Shown here piece after piece: positions 9,915 through 19,322 of a DNA stretch of 64,000 bases. This DNA comes from Mycosarcoma maydis. Lineage: Eukaryota; Basidiomycota; Ustilaginomycetes; Ustilaginales. Each line of letters opens with the position of its first letter. Positions within the stretch are counted from its first letter, which is position 1. The notes under the pieces are model-generated. The model had not been told where the DNA came from, did no database searches, and worked only from the letters and a program-made list of their open reading frames with translations. The stretch covers positions 620,001 to 684,000 of the forward strand of contig NC_026483.1 in the NCBI RefSeq assembly GCF_000328475.2. The letters are read 5' to 3'. Both the position numbers and the translations under genes were made by a program.

Positions 9915-10934
9915 TTTTGAGAGGCGGTGCTGCCAAGCGCTGTCAAGAAAAAAGAAAGCTTCGGTCGACAGTCGGGATACGTGATAGCCTTGCGGCTGTG
10001 TTGGTTTGACGCTCCGTTGAGCTTGGCACCGACATAGAGGTATGGGACTGCATGAGGCTGACAGGTAGTAGAACACCATGGTGCTGATCTCAGTGGAGAA
10101 GCTGGACGCAAATCGGACGACAGCAACGATACGTCAGATAGACGTGGGTGTGCGTTTGGTTCCGATAACATCAAGACGTGCGCAGTTGAGCGTTTTCGGC
10201 CGGTTTGGACAGGGGTCTTTGCAAGCATTCAAGATTGAGATGGCAAACGAGATGTCAAGTCGGACGGCACATTCTTCGGACACTTTGAACTTAGGGCTAA
10301 GTTAGTTGAAGCTTGTGCCTGCTGACCTTGACTCGGACAGAGCGAAGTTAGCAAGAGGAGCGTGCAGGCCTGTGAGGTGATGGAAGGCTGTGCAATTCTG
10401 ATGCAGCCAGCCGAGATATCACGAATCGTGAATCACACCGACGAATCTCCTGATAAGTTACAGTATGTGGTTGAAATTTTGGTCGGCGCAGCGACCCGAA
10501 AAGGTTCGGTCCTTGTCTGAATTTGAGGTGGTGCGTGGTGTCGAGCTTGACTGAGCTGGACAGGGTTGTTGATCGTGGCTACCACAGTTACAAGTGCAAT
10601 TCCTGTTCACAAAGACGGCTAGGTGCCTGAGTGCAGTATCAAGTCTCAACTACAACGGCAACGCAGATATCAACCACACCTCGATAATCGCCATGGAGGC
10701 TCTGAAGGCAAACGGAGGAGGTCTGTCTGGTCAACTTGTATCTCGGAAGTCAGCCGAAAAGAGGAGGATCTGCGATTATACATATGTAGCCTCAGATAGA
10801 GTCGTCGCACCTATTCACGATTGACGATTGATGATGGACGACACACGTTTGAAAATGACGAGTATGAGATGACAAGCAGGTTGTGCTTTATCCTACTCGT
10901 GACTTCGGCACAGAGTCTTGAGTCGTAAGTGGCC

Positions 10935-10975
10935 AATCGTGAATCACGAATCACGAATCACGAATCACGAATAAT
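10935..10975. repeat. Tandem heptad array: AATCGTG then (AATCACG)4
   Basis: One AATCGTG unit followed by four perfect AATCACG units and an AT tail. It lies roughly midway in the spacer upstream of the Rap1GDS1-like gene. Confidence 0.9.
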
Positions 10976-11673
10976 AATGACGATTTTGTTCAACAGAATC
11001 GTGATTCGTAATTTTGAAGCAGTCACGAGAGTCACATGAGTTGACTGAGTGCAACTCAAACGAATCACGAATCAAGCACACGAAGAATTCAGGAATTCAT
11101 GATTCGTGATTCCAAACCCGACTCACGAATCGTGAATGCTGTGCCTGCCAAGCAGTGAGCAGACCCTGCCTGCGCCTAATGATGGAATGCTTCCTCCACT
11201 CCAACACCGCACCGCTTCCAAGCTGTCAACCTTCATCCCTTTGCTTTGACCTAGGCTCGAAAAGCAGTCTATCTTGCACCCGTCCCGCTCAGTCTGATCT
11301 ACTGGCACTGCCACGCTGCTGTGCGGTGCGGCGCGGTGCGGTGCTTCGCTCCTTCGAGCTCTGGCTGTCCTTCAAGTCTTCTCATCGTGAGTATACTCCA
11401 TCTAGTTATATCATCTTTGCGCCTGTACGCCCCTCACATCACCCCTGGCTCTCATGACCAACACTTCACCACGGCACACTATCCTTCCTATCCAGACACC
11501 TTCTCGACATCCCAACGCCAGTCCATGACCCCTTCCTTGTACGCCTGATCAGCGTCATGCTCTTGTCCCACCAAACTCACCCAGTTCCCTCTTGTTCCCA
11601 CTCCCGCCCTTGTAGACCCTCCCTTAAACGGCATCGCGGCTCACACGGACAGCCTCGCGCTCTTTGTGTCAAG

Positions 11674-14571
11674 ATGAGGACTTGCACTGGTGCTTCTTCG
11701 AGCCCGTCCAGCTCAGGTCGATTGAAGAGCGACCTTGCAAAGCTGGAACATCAGATTCACAAGACTTCGACCATCCACAACATCGCCAACGACTCTGGCG
11801 TCTCATTTTGTGCCGAAACACCGTCACAGCAGTCGGCACGCAAGGCAACTGGAGGCTCGATAGCCAGCATCGCCACTATCACACCGGAATCGGCGCCCGA
11901 CCGTGCCTCGACGCTAAGGGACGATGCCACGTCGGCTGCCAAAATGGCCCCTGGACGAAACTTGGCCTTGACACTTCCCTTGCTTCCTCAGCTCGACGCA
12001 GGCCTCAGCTCGGGTGCTTCCAACGTCATGGCCTCACCTTCCATCATCAAATCCGACGATCCCTTCTTTGCCCAAGAGCCAGCACCACGCTCCTCGTTGT
12101 CCATTTCCTCCACCTCTTCCCAAGACTTTGAGCTCAACGACCTCTGGGACAGCCTCGCTAGGCAGCTCAAACCCATCGCCGACGTCTTGCGCACCGGCCG
12201 TCATCGCACTTCTCTTGGATCCTCTCGCCTACCCGCCGATTGTGTCTCTGTCCTTCAACTCTGGCTTTGCGCCGAATCAGAATCGACAACGTCCAATCAA
12301 CCAGTCAACAACCACGCCTTGGAAGCTGCGATCGAAATCTTTCGTGTATTCGCCAATCTTTGCATCGACCACGATAGCAATCGTTCCATCCTAGATGGCG
12401 CTGGTGCCGCGCCCACTGTGCTGGCAGCTGTCTCTCTCGTTCTACGCCAACAGGACCGATCCAGATCATCGGCAATTCTGTCGCTCAAGATCCTCACTTT
12501 TCTTCGTGCCGCCATGGGCGCCGTCCTCAACATGCAGCTTGAACATATCTCCACACGCCAGTCGCTTGCTACCGTCAACTGCATTACCACTCTTGCTTCT
12601 GTGGCCGCGCATCCGCGCATCTATCTTCCCCACCTATGGGCCGTGCCACGCACCGTTGAAATCGAAAACGACGCTGATGTACCTGAAAAGCTTCAGATGG
12701 GTGCCACCGTCTCCAGCTGGGCCTGGCGAGTGGTGCAGGAAATCTTTGACGACATCAAGGAAGAGAAGGAAGGTCAACCCGGCACGCCTTCGGACGAGAC
12801 GCACAACGCTAACCTTGACGACGTCAACGACGAAGCATCATCGCACGATGTACGATCCATCCTCTCTCGTCACTGCATCAACGATCTGCTTCGACCCTTG
12901 TCACTTTACGCTCTGCACACACCGATTGAGTCCGAGTCGCAAGTGCAGCCCGAGATGGACACAGACGATGTCGAAGCATTGGTAGACTCGGACGCCGAGA
13001 TTCTTCAGACGGCTGCGACGCTGATCGAGTCTTGCGCCGCCGAGGAACCCGAAATGCGTTGTCGCGCTGTGCAACGCTTCAAGACGAGTGCGGATGGCTC
13101 CACTCACGCTCAACTCGAGACACAGTTCCAGTCCGGTCTAGATGTGCTCATGTCGTTTGTTGAAAAGGCACAACTCCCTCGAGAGTGGGTCAAAGACTCT
13201 TCCGCGCTGCAAGCTTCTCCAGCATCTTGCAATGATGACTGTTCAGCATTATCGACCAAAGATGCTCAAGTCGCTGAGGAGATGCGTAAGGCCTTCGCTC
13301 AGGTTAAAGCTTGCGCTGCTCGTGCCGTGGTTGCCATCTCTGGAGACGACTCGAATATGGTCGAGCTGTTCAGCGGCTCGTCGGGATTCATCGGTCGACT
13401 TCAAGGCTGGATCCGATATGATCCTAAGACGCGCGACGACCTCGTCAGCTGCGGAATGCTAGCCCTCGGCAATTTGGCGCGCAGCGATGCACACTGCTTA
13501 AGCTTGGTGCAGGAGCACAATCTTGCGCCGTTCCTCGCTTCGCTTCTCGCCAAGGCAGACGACATCAAAGTGGCGCACGGGCTCGTCTCGCTTCTTAAGA
13601 ATCTGTCGATCCCAGCCGCCAACAAAGCTGTGATTGGTCGGCTGGACGTGATCGACGCAGTTGTCGGTTTCATGGGTAGAGACAAGGACATGGTGCAGCC
13701 TCTGCAATTCGCGACGGTGGGCCTGCTCAAGCACCTCTGCGCTGGTGTCACGGAAAATGCGATCCGATTCGTCGGCGGCGAAGCTAGCAGTGGCAGTGGC
13801 CGGGGTCCACTGGCGCTCAATGCACTGATCGACATGGTCGAGCGCATCGACGATGTACCCACCAAGATGGAGGCGACGCGTGTACTGGTGAATGTGGTCA
13901 AGAGTCTTTGGACGAGCACGCCGCATCGGAATGGCGGCAAGTCGAATGATATGTCCGAGCAAGTCATTCTCGCGGCTCGACGCAAAGTGGTGCGCAGGGA
14001 CGTGCTGCAGGCGCTTGCCGAAATGGTGCGTACCAGTCCCAAGTACCCCGTGCTTGTCAATGAGGGTATCATCGCGCTGACGCTTGTTGGAAGCGAGACG
14101 ACAGGGGCTGAGCTGGTGAGCTTGTCGCTGCTCGCGCAACCGACCAAGCCGATGACCGATGAGGACACGGATAACGACATGGATTCAGATGGCGAGATGG
14201 ACGCTGCTGCTTCAGCATCGCGAAATCCAAGGCGACGGTCGACGGTCGACAGCTCCGCCTCGACATCGTCGCATCCTTTGCCGCCACCGGACTGTGCGCT
14301 TGACATGGTCAATCTCGTGCTGGCCAGAAGAGATGCACGCATGCCTCCGCAATTTGCCAGCAACGCATGTGCACTCGTGCTCAGCCTGTGCCATGCCACC
14401 CAGAGCGCCAATCGCACCACAACCACAGGCACCGTCGGACAGAACGCCATCGCACGCGTCGCTGCAAACACCCGCCCCGCGCTCGAAACGCTCAAGCATC
14501 ACGGCCCCACAGAGGCGCTCGCCGCCGCAGCCGACGCGCTCCACGCCGTCACCAAGATCGCCACTGTTTGA
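11674..14571 (+). CDS. Rap1GDS1/SmgGDS-like armadillo-repeat protein (Bem4-type)
   Basis: A 965-residue protein from the ATG at 11674 (MRTCTGASS). The frame is open from 11557, but the extra 39 codons look like translated pyrimidine-rich leader. The N-terminal 130 residues are Ser/Thr-rich and disordered. From about residue 140 the sequence is a series of helical leucine-rich repeats with armadillo character, e.g. AIEIFRVFANLCIDHDSNRSIL, GMLALGNLARSDAHCLSLV and GLVSLLKNLSIPAANKAVIG. The last two resemble SmgGDS repeats. SmgGDS proteins bind small GTPases with polybasic tails (Rho/Rap), acting as exchange factors or chaperones; the yeast counterpart is Bem4. Acidic and Ser-rich loops interrupt the repeats at about 680-800. 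It is convergent with ROT1. The assignment rests on repeat character and the two signature repeats. Confidence 0.72.
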   Translation: MRTCTGASSSPSSSGRLKSDLAKLEHQIHKTSTIHNIANDSGVSFCAETPSQQSARKATGGSIASIATITPESAPDRASTLRDDATSAAKMAPGRNLALTLPLLPQLDAGLSSGASNVMASPSIIKSDDPFFAQEPAPRSSLSISSTSSQDFELNDLWDSLARQLKPIADVLRTGRHRTSLGSSRLPADCVSVLQLWLCAESESTTSNQPVNNHALEAAIEIFRVFANLCIDHDSNRSILDGAGAAPTVLAAVSLVLRQQDRSRSSAILSLKILTFLRAAMGAVLNMQLEHISTRQSLATVNCITTLASVAAHPRIYLPHLWAVPRTVEIENDADVPEKLQMGATVSSWAWRVVQEIFDDIKEEKEGQPGTPSDETHNANLDDVNDEASSHDVRSILSRHCINDLLRPLSLYALHTPIESESQVQPEMDTDDVEALVDSDAEILQTAATLIESCAAEEPEMRCRAVQRFKTSADGSTHAQLETQFQSGLDVLMSFVEKAQLPREWVKDSSALQASPASCNDDCSALSTKDAQVAEEMRKAFAQVKACAARAVVAISGDDSNMVELFSGSSGFIGRLQGWIRYDPKTRDDLVSCGMLALGNLARSDAHCLSLVQEHNLAPFLASLLAKADDIKVAHGLVSLLKNLSIPAANKAVIGRLDVIDAVVGFMGRDKDMVQPLQFATVGLLKHLCAGVTENAIRFVGGEASSGSGRGPLALNALIDMVERIDDVPTKMEATRVLVNVVKSLWTSTPHRNGGKSNDMSEQVILAARRKVVRRDVLQALAEMVRTSPKYPVLVNEGIIALTLVGSETTGAELVSLSLLAQPTKPMTDEDTDNDMDSDGEMDAAASASRNPRRRSTVDSSASTSSHPLPPPDCALDMVNLVLARRDARMPPQFASNACALVLSLCHATQSANRTTTTGTVGQNAIARVAANTRPALETLKHHGPTEALAAAADALHAVTKIATV

Positions 14572-14863
14572 TCAACATGCAATGCATCACTTGCCCGCTT
14601 CAGAATCGCGCGATTTCTGGGTTGTGATGAATGTGCATTGACTGAGAAAGGAGAACGAGAAATGCTAGTACAAGAGTACGATCGACTGACAGAAGGATTG
14701 CGAGACAGAGCCAAGCAGCGCAAATGGTGGAGTGGACTTGGACGAGTGGTATAGCGAGCAGAGTCAAGGTGCGTTTTGGAAGCGAGCGTGTTACAAGTAG
14801 GGTGAGTCCAAGTGGGTGAGTATGTTGGGCGCAACAAGGAAAACGTAGGGAGCAAGGCGGCCA

Positions 14864-15517
14864 TCAAGCGGCGGCGTCGTTGAGTACCTGTTGGAAGAGC
14901 TGTTTGGTGGGCAACATGTTGGGTGGGCGATTTCTGAGCCACAAAGGTGAGAGCTTGGATCCGTCAAACGCACTCATCTGAAGAGCGTACGCTGTGGTGC
15001 CTGTAGGCATAAAGCCAGGGTGATCGTCTTGGAAGTTGTACCAGCTGCTGATGAGTTCGAATTCGGAGTAGCTATAAATCGAGCTGGTCTGCGCACCGCA
15101 CGGATCGAGCACCTGGATGTAGCCGTCTGCTGGGAACGGCGAGAGCGTGATCGAGCCGTTTGAGTGAAAAGCGTATGTGCCGTGTTGCCAGATAAGCGAG
15201 GCTTTGAAGCATCGATTGGTGACCGGATTCGAGACAAACTGGTAGCGCGCCTCCTCGAAAAAGCCGTCGTCCGTGAAGGAATACGAGATGCCAGATGTCG
15301 CCGGTAGCTTAAACTCTTGCGTGACCGGGTTGAAGAATTCAATGCCGGTAGTGACGTTCTGCGAGCCAGACGACCACGTCCCCATCAATGACGTGACGTT
15401 TTGAAATGTGAGCACCACCTGCGCCATGGTGCTGTGCGCGAGCAGGGAGAGGGCGATGCAGGTTATCGCGAGCACCGACGAGAGCGCCGAGGAAGCATTT
15501 CTCGGCATAGCGCTCAT
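14864..15517 (-). CDS. ROT1: Rot1, ER chaperone for protein folding and cell-wall glucan synthesis
   Basis: A 217-residue single-exon protein with an N-terminal signal peptide (about residues 1-32, hydrophobic SVLAITCIALSLLAHSTMA). The mature part carries the Rot1 signatures GTWSSGSQNVTTG, FFNPV, GISYSFTDDGFFEEA, LIWQHGTYAFHSNGSI, DPCGAQ and PPNMLPT. Several N-glycosylation sequons are present. In yeast, Rot1 is an essential ER protein that helps fold cell-wall and glycosylation proteins and carries a C-terminal membrane anchor. Here the frame stops 13 residues after PPNMLPT with no hydrophobic tail, so the anchor is absent or lies in an unrecognised 3' exon. A CAG|GTACTC near the end could be a splice donor, but no hydrophobic exon is evident downstream. 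Confidence 0.92.
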   Translation of the reverse strand: MSAMPRNASSALSSVLAITCIALSLLAHSTMAQVVLTFQNVTSLMGTWSSGSQNVTTGIEFFNPVTQEFKLPATSGISYSFTDDGFFEEARYQFVSNPVTNRCFKASLIWQHGTYAFHSNGSITLSPFPADGYIQVLDPCGAQTSSIYSYSEFELISSWYNFQDDHPGFMPTGTTAYALQMSAFDGSKLSPLWLRNRPPNMLPTKQLFQQVLNDAAA

Positions 15518-16363
15518 GGTATTGCTATGACGAGCCGACTCGGTCGAATGCGGATAATGTTGGAGCTGATGCTAATGTTGCTGCTGCGCAAGCCAGTGTG
15601 ATTGTGGTATGTATAAACTGAAAGCAGGGATCAAGTCGCGCGCACTACAAGCACCACAAGAATTCGTGGGTAAAAGATGAAAGCACAAAGGCGAGTGCGC
15701 AGTGTCTGTGTAGGCAACGATTCGAACCGACGTTGGAGGATGGTGGTGGTGGTCAAGACGCAGGCGGGATCAAGTTCGCGACGACGAGCATCGATCAAAC
15801 GATCTGCATCTGGCGCACAATTCGTGATTTGCTATAAAAATATGCGCAGTCACGATTCGATTCGCTTGGTTGGAACGCTGCTGCGATTCGTGCTTCCAAT
15901 CGGGAATCGTGAATCACGAATGTACGGTATGAGTCGTGAGTGTTATGCTTTCCGAAGGTCGTCTTTGATATTAATAAATTGTGACAACGACAAGCATCCA
16001 CGATTTTTTGACCGATCTGACGCCTATCCGACTGGTGGAATTGCGCACATGCGCACACTCGTGACTCGCCGCGCAGGCAACGCACCGCAGGTTGACAGAA
16101 TCGTGAATCACAGAATCACGTCCGCAGACTGCAACTCGAACCCACGCTATGCTCACCGACTCGTGAATTCGTGATTCGACTCGCAATTTGCCCAAATTGT
16201 AATACGTTTCGTCCATCACCGAGCAAACTAACTTAAATTACGTCAACGTTGCCACAGATCTCGAGTTGATTTTGGTCGCTATTTTTGGCTTCACATTCAC
16301 AGATCGAATCGGCGCGACAAACTGTACGATTTCCCCGATCCAAGTTCACCATTCCAAGCTCGC
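15518..16363. other. Spacer with heptad repeats
   Basis: Upstream of ROT1 and downstream of the VanZ-like gene. Heptad copies cluster at 15817-15930 and 16098-16175 in both orientations. A GTC/TCG run begins near 16430, but that is the acidic tail of the VanZ-like gene. No gene is supported. Confidence 0.5.
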
Positions 16364-17392
16364 TCACGAATCTGTCTGCTTCCATACATTGCCTTTGTCG
16401 TCGGCGTCTGTGGGTGCAGATGACTTTTTATTGTCGTCGTCGTCATCGTCGTCATCCTCATCATCATCGATGGAGAACAGATGTTGCTTCGAGACTGGTG
16501 TCGCAGCCGTCGACGTTGGTGTGAGTTGGCTCGGCGCCAGTGAATTTGCAGAAACAGAACGCTGCTGTGACGTTCCTGGAACGATCCCATCAACGCTGTC
16601 ATCCCAGATGTTGCTATCATCGAACCGAGTCTTTTTCTTGCCGCTGGCCGCTACGTTGCTCGCATCTCGGTTGTTGTTCTGTTTCAAGCTCGATCTCAGC
16701 CCTCTCTGCGCTCCTGCCTGCGTACCACGATCGCTGACATCGCCCAACTCTTGGCCCTCGTCGCACTCGTCCTCGTCCAGGTCTCCATATTCCTCGATAT
16801 CGAGCGGCGCATACAGCCGTTCCAGCTCTCGCCGTGCTCGATACCTCTTCTCCATATGATAGCTGAAGAAGAGACCCAACGAGCTCCCCAACAGATTTGC
16901 TACGATATCGCCGATCTGAAACACCTTGTACGGCAGCAGACTCTGCACGATCTCGCTACCAATACCGCCTACCAAGAAGCACGTTATGCCAGTGAGCAAC
17001 AAGGATGCATTGCGCCAAAGACGACTTGTGCGCGCCGGCTCGTCTACGTCCCAAATCATGTAGAACATGGCGGTGGCCAGGAAGAAGCAAATAAAGTGCA
17101 GGATCTTGTCGTTGATCCGAATCCACGTTTGACCGCGCGGATGGAAGCCCAGGATGCCGAGAAGGATGAGATCAAGGATGTTGAGCAGCACAAAGGCGGG
17201 TCGAATCCGAAGCGGTAGCAACGGCGCGTTGGAAGGCGAAGACGAACCGACAAGTGAGATGCGCACCGACCGCAGCAGGAGATGTTTGAGAATGGCAGAG
17301 CGAGCAGATATCGGTCCTGTGCTAGGCGAAAAGAGTGTCTTGACATCCTCCTTGAAGCGCGACCAGCCAGAGCTGGTTTCTAGGCGTGGCAT
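16364..17392 (-). CDS. VanZ-like family integral membrane protein
   Basis: A 342-residue single-exon protein. Hydrophobic spans are visible at about residues 63-85, 98-116, 128-153 and 157-178. Conserved VanZ-type elements are DKILHFICFF in the second span and GSEIVQSLLP followed by GDIVANLLGSSLG. The C-terminal half is cytosolic, polar and acidic, ending in an aspartate run (about residues 310-321) encoded by GTC/ATC-rich DNA. VanZ was named for glycopeptide resistance in bacteria; the fungal members are common and uncharacterised, so no function is given. Upstream lies a 700-bp spacer toward the seven-span gene. Confidence 0.8.
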   Translation of the reverse strand: MPRLETSSGWSRFKEDVKTLFSPSTGPISARSAILKHLLLRSVRISLVGSSSPSNAPLLPLRIRPAFVLLNILDLILLGILGFHPRGQTWIRINDKILHFICFFLATAMFYMIWDVDEPARTSRLWRNASLLLTGITCFLVGGIGSEIVQSLLPYKVFQIGDIVANLLGSSLGLFFSYHMEKRYRARRELERLYAPLDIEEYGDLDEDECDEGQELGDVSDRGTQAGAQRGLRSSLKQNNNRDASNVAASGKKKTRFDDSNIWDDSVDGIVPGTSQQRSVSANSLAPSQLTPTSTAATPVSKQHLFSIDDDEDDDDDDDDNKKSSAPTDADDKGNVWKQTDS

Positions 17393-18092
17393 GTGGCCGA
17401 TATCACCTCACCTTGCTTGGCGCAATGGGTTTGAGCCACCCGGATGTGACCTGCACGTGTCGCCCAGCTAGAACAGGCTGTGCAAACGCTGGAAGCCGGC
17501 TTTGCTGGATCGGCAATCACGTTACCAAGAAACGTCAGCTTCGATGGTTGACGTGCGAGATTTGCGATACGGTAATCGACCGAGTGTGTGATGAGAGAAG
17601 CAATCAAGAATCTCGAATCACGAATCCTGAATGCAAAGTGAAATGTCGACGCTTGTCTTGGCGCGATCGCTCCTCCGCTGCAGTCACACAACCGTGAACC
17701 ACGAACACGGACCTTCGTTTTCGACATCCAGGGTCCAACCCATTCGCGATTCGTGATTCGCGATTCCCGCTTGCTCATATTCACGATTGATTAATCACGA
17801 TTTGGTACAATCACGTCGAAATTCGTCTACGAACTCAGAGACGCTTCAGCTGAGCCAGGCTTAGCTTGCAACTCGGTCGGCTGGCTCAGCGTAAGGCATG
17901 ACTCGAGCTTCCTCGACCACAGACGCGACCTATACCACCACAAAAGTCCGCACCATCCACAGCTTACCATCATCGACGAACCAACAATCTCATACACAGT
18001 GCAACTCTAACACAATCGTGACTGCTGAGCAGCGAGTCCACTTTTGCAAGAAATTTCGAGCGGACTTTTCAGAAACAGAGGTTTGGCGCAGA
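17393..18092. other. Spacer with heptad repeats
   Basis: Holds the promoter of the VanZ-like gene and the 3' end of the seven-span gene. Heptad copies lie at about 17610-17630 and 17745-17805 in direct and inverted forms. There is no supported gene. Confidence 0.5.
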
Positions 18093-19322
18093 CTACGACT
18101 TGCTCAGATGCGGAAATTGGGCTTCGGCGTTCTCGACCTTGCCGGCATGGTTGAACTCGTGACGAGCGAGAACACCGGCCAAGTGTTCCGGCATAGGTTC
18201 TCGGGTGACGGTGTGCTCTTCGATGATGTTGATAATGGCAGTTGCGCCCAAGCTCTGGCCACGACTGCTCGTCTGCGCCTCGAGATCTTCATGCGAGTTG
18301 GTGGTGTCGAAGCTCTTTACATCAGCCGATGAGTGCGCCCCATTGTGCAGGCCGTAACTTAGCACGTCGACACCGTGCGATTTGGCGACGGTTCCGTCGT
18401 TGGACGACGAGTGGCTAATACTGTTTGCAAGCGAAGCGTGAAGCTGGTTGGAGCGCTTGAAGAAGCGAGAAACTTTTTCCATACCCGATCCACTGAGAGA
18501 GGTGCTGAGTCGGGTTGAGCTGATACCGTCCGGTTTCGGCTTGACCTCCTCCGCCAGGCGAACGTAGAGTCGTGTCGAGCACATGACGCAGACCGTAGCG
18601 CTCGGGACGGCGCCAATGAGCGACATGACCGAGTTGAGGTTGGCCAGTGTCAAACCAGCCACGAGCGAGTTGATGACGAACGTGGCTAGGAAGTACTGGA
18701 TGCCTTGCCTGATGAGAACCGCACCAATGCGCGTACCACTGGTCATTCTAACCACGCCCACAACAGTAAGCGCCATAACAACAAAGTCAAACACGATGGT
18801 GACGATGTACTTGATCGCGTACTGCTTGGACATGGTGGTAAAGGAGCAGGTGCCCTCCTGCCAGGGGTTACCGCCTTTGGGGATCCATGTGGCTTGAACA
18901 TCGGTGACCCCTTCCATCCAGGCGGCGAGCAGGCCGAGCGTCATGATGCTCAGCAGCGCCGATACGGCCGTTTGCGCTTTTCCACTGTAGACGCAAACCG
19001 CACGCAACGCCAGAAGCACAGAAGACGAGACGGTGATCAGGCCCATCTGCGCTTCGATCGCGTAGAGCGTACCCTTGCAGTCGATCTCGGCATTGGTCAG
19101 GACAAGGATCATGTTGGAGAGCAGGTAGGACCACATGAATAGCTTGCTGAGCAGATAGGGCAGCTGCGGCCATCTCCGTGGACGTCTGCCCAACACGATC
19201 GAGAGATCAAAGGCGAGGTATTGTAGCGTATCGTAGGCGAAGATGCCGATGCACAGCCACATGAGTGCAGTGGCGGCGTAGAACGCTTGGCCCACCACTA
19301 CGGATGAGAACCAGTCGGTCAT
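18093..19322 (-). CDS. Seven-span membrane protein of unknown function
   Basis: A 409-residue single-exon protein. Seven hydrophobic segments are visible at about 13-33, 60-82, 88-112, 119-139, 167-190, 204-226 and 232-252. The N-terminus is short and a Ser-rich, hydrophilic tail of about 150 residues follows from 258. The loop before span 5 contains a Trp/Cys-bearing motif (WIPKGGNPWQEGTCSFT). The layout matches the large group of uncharacterised basidiomycete seven-span proteins (DUF6533-like and relatives) that are often labelled receptor-like. I see no rhodopsin, pheromone-receptor or cAMP-receptor signature. The start MTDWFSSVV directly precedes span 1. Confidence 0.7.
   Translation of the reverse strand: MTDWFSSVVVGQAFYAATALMWLCIGIFAYDTLQYLAFDLSIVLGRRPRRWPQLPYLLSKLFMWSYLLSNMILVLTNAEIDCKGTLYAIEAQMGLITVSSSVLLALRAVCVYSGKAQTAVSALLSIMTLGLLAAWMEGVTDVQATWIPKGGNPWQEGTCSFTTMSKQYAIKYIVTIVFDFVVMALTVVGVVRMTSGTRIGAVLIRQGIQYFLATFVINSLVAGLTLANLNSVMSLIGAVPSATVCVMCSTRLYVRLAEEVKPKPDGISSTRLSTSLSGSGMEKVSRFFKRSNQLHASLANSISHSSSNDGTVAKSHGVDVLSYGLHNGAHSSADVKSFDTTNSHEDLEAQTSSRGQSLGATAIINIIEEHTVTREPMPEHLAGVLARHEFNHAGKVENAEAQFPHLSKS

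Larger units (their letters stand above)
9525..11673. other. Long spacer with heptad arrays; leaders of SRP54 and the armadillo-repeat gene
   Basis: No gene is supported. GC-rich leader with a GGCGAA tandem lies near 9578-9600. Heptad arrays are at 9880-9914 and 10935-10975, with further copies near 9740-9760, 10418-10435, 11040-11080 and 11098-11140. CT-rich, ATG-poor sequence from about 11380 resembles the 5' leader of the downstream gene. Frames of 60-110 codons here show no family resemblance. Confidence 0.5.

Noticed and set aside
13401..14495. 364-codon frame antisense to the Rap1GDS1-like gene
   Set aside because: Shadow of the coding strand; Ser/Ala/Arg-rich composition with no family pattern.
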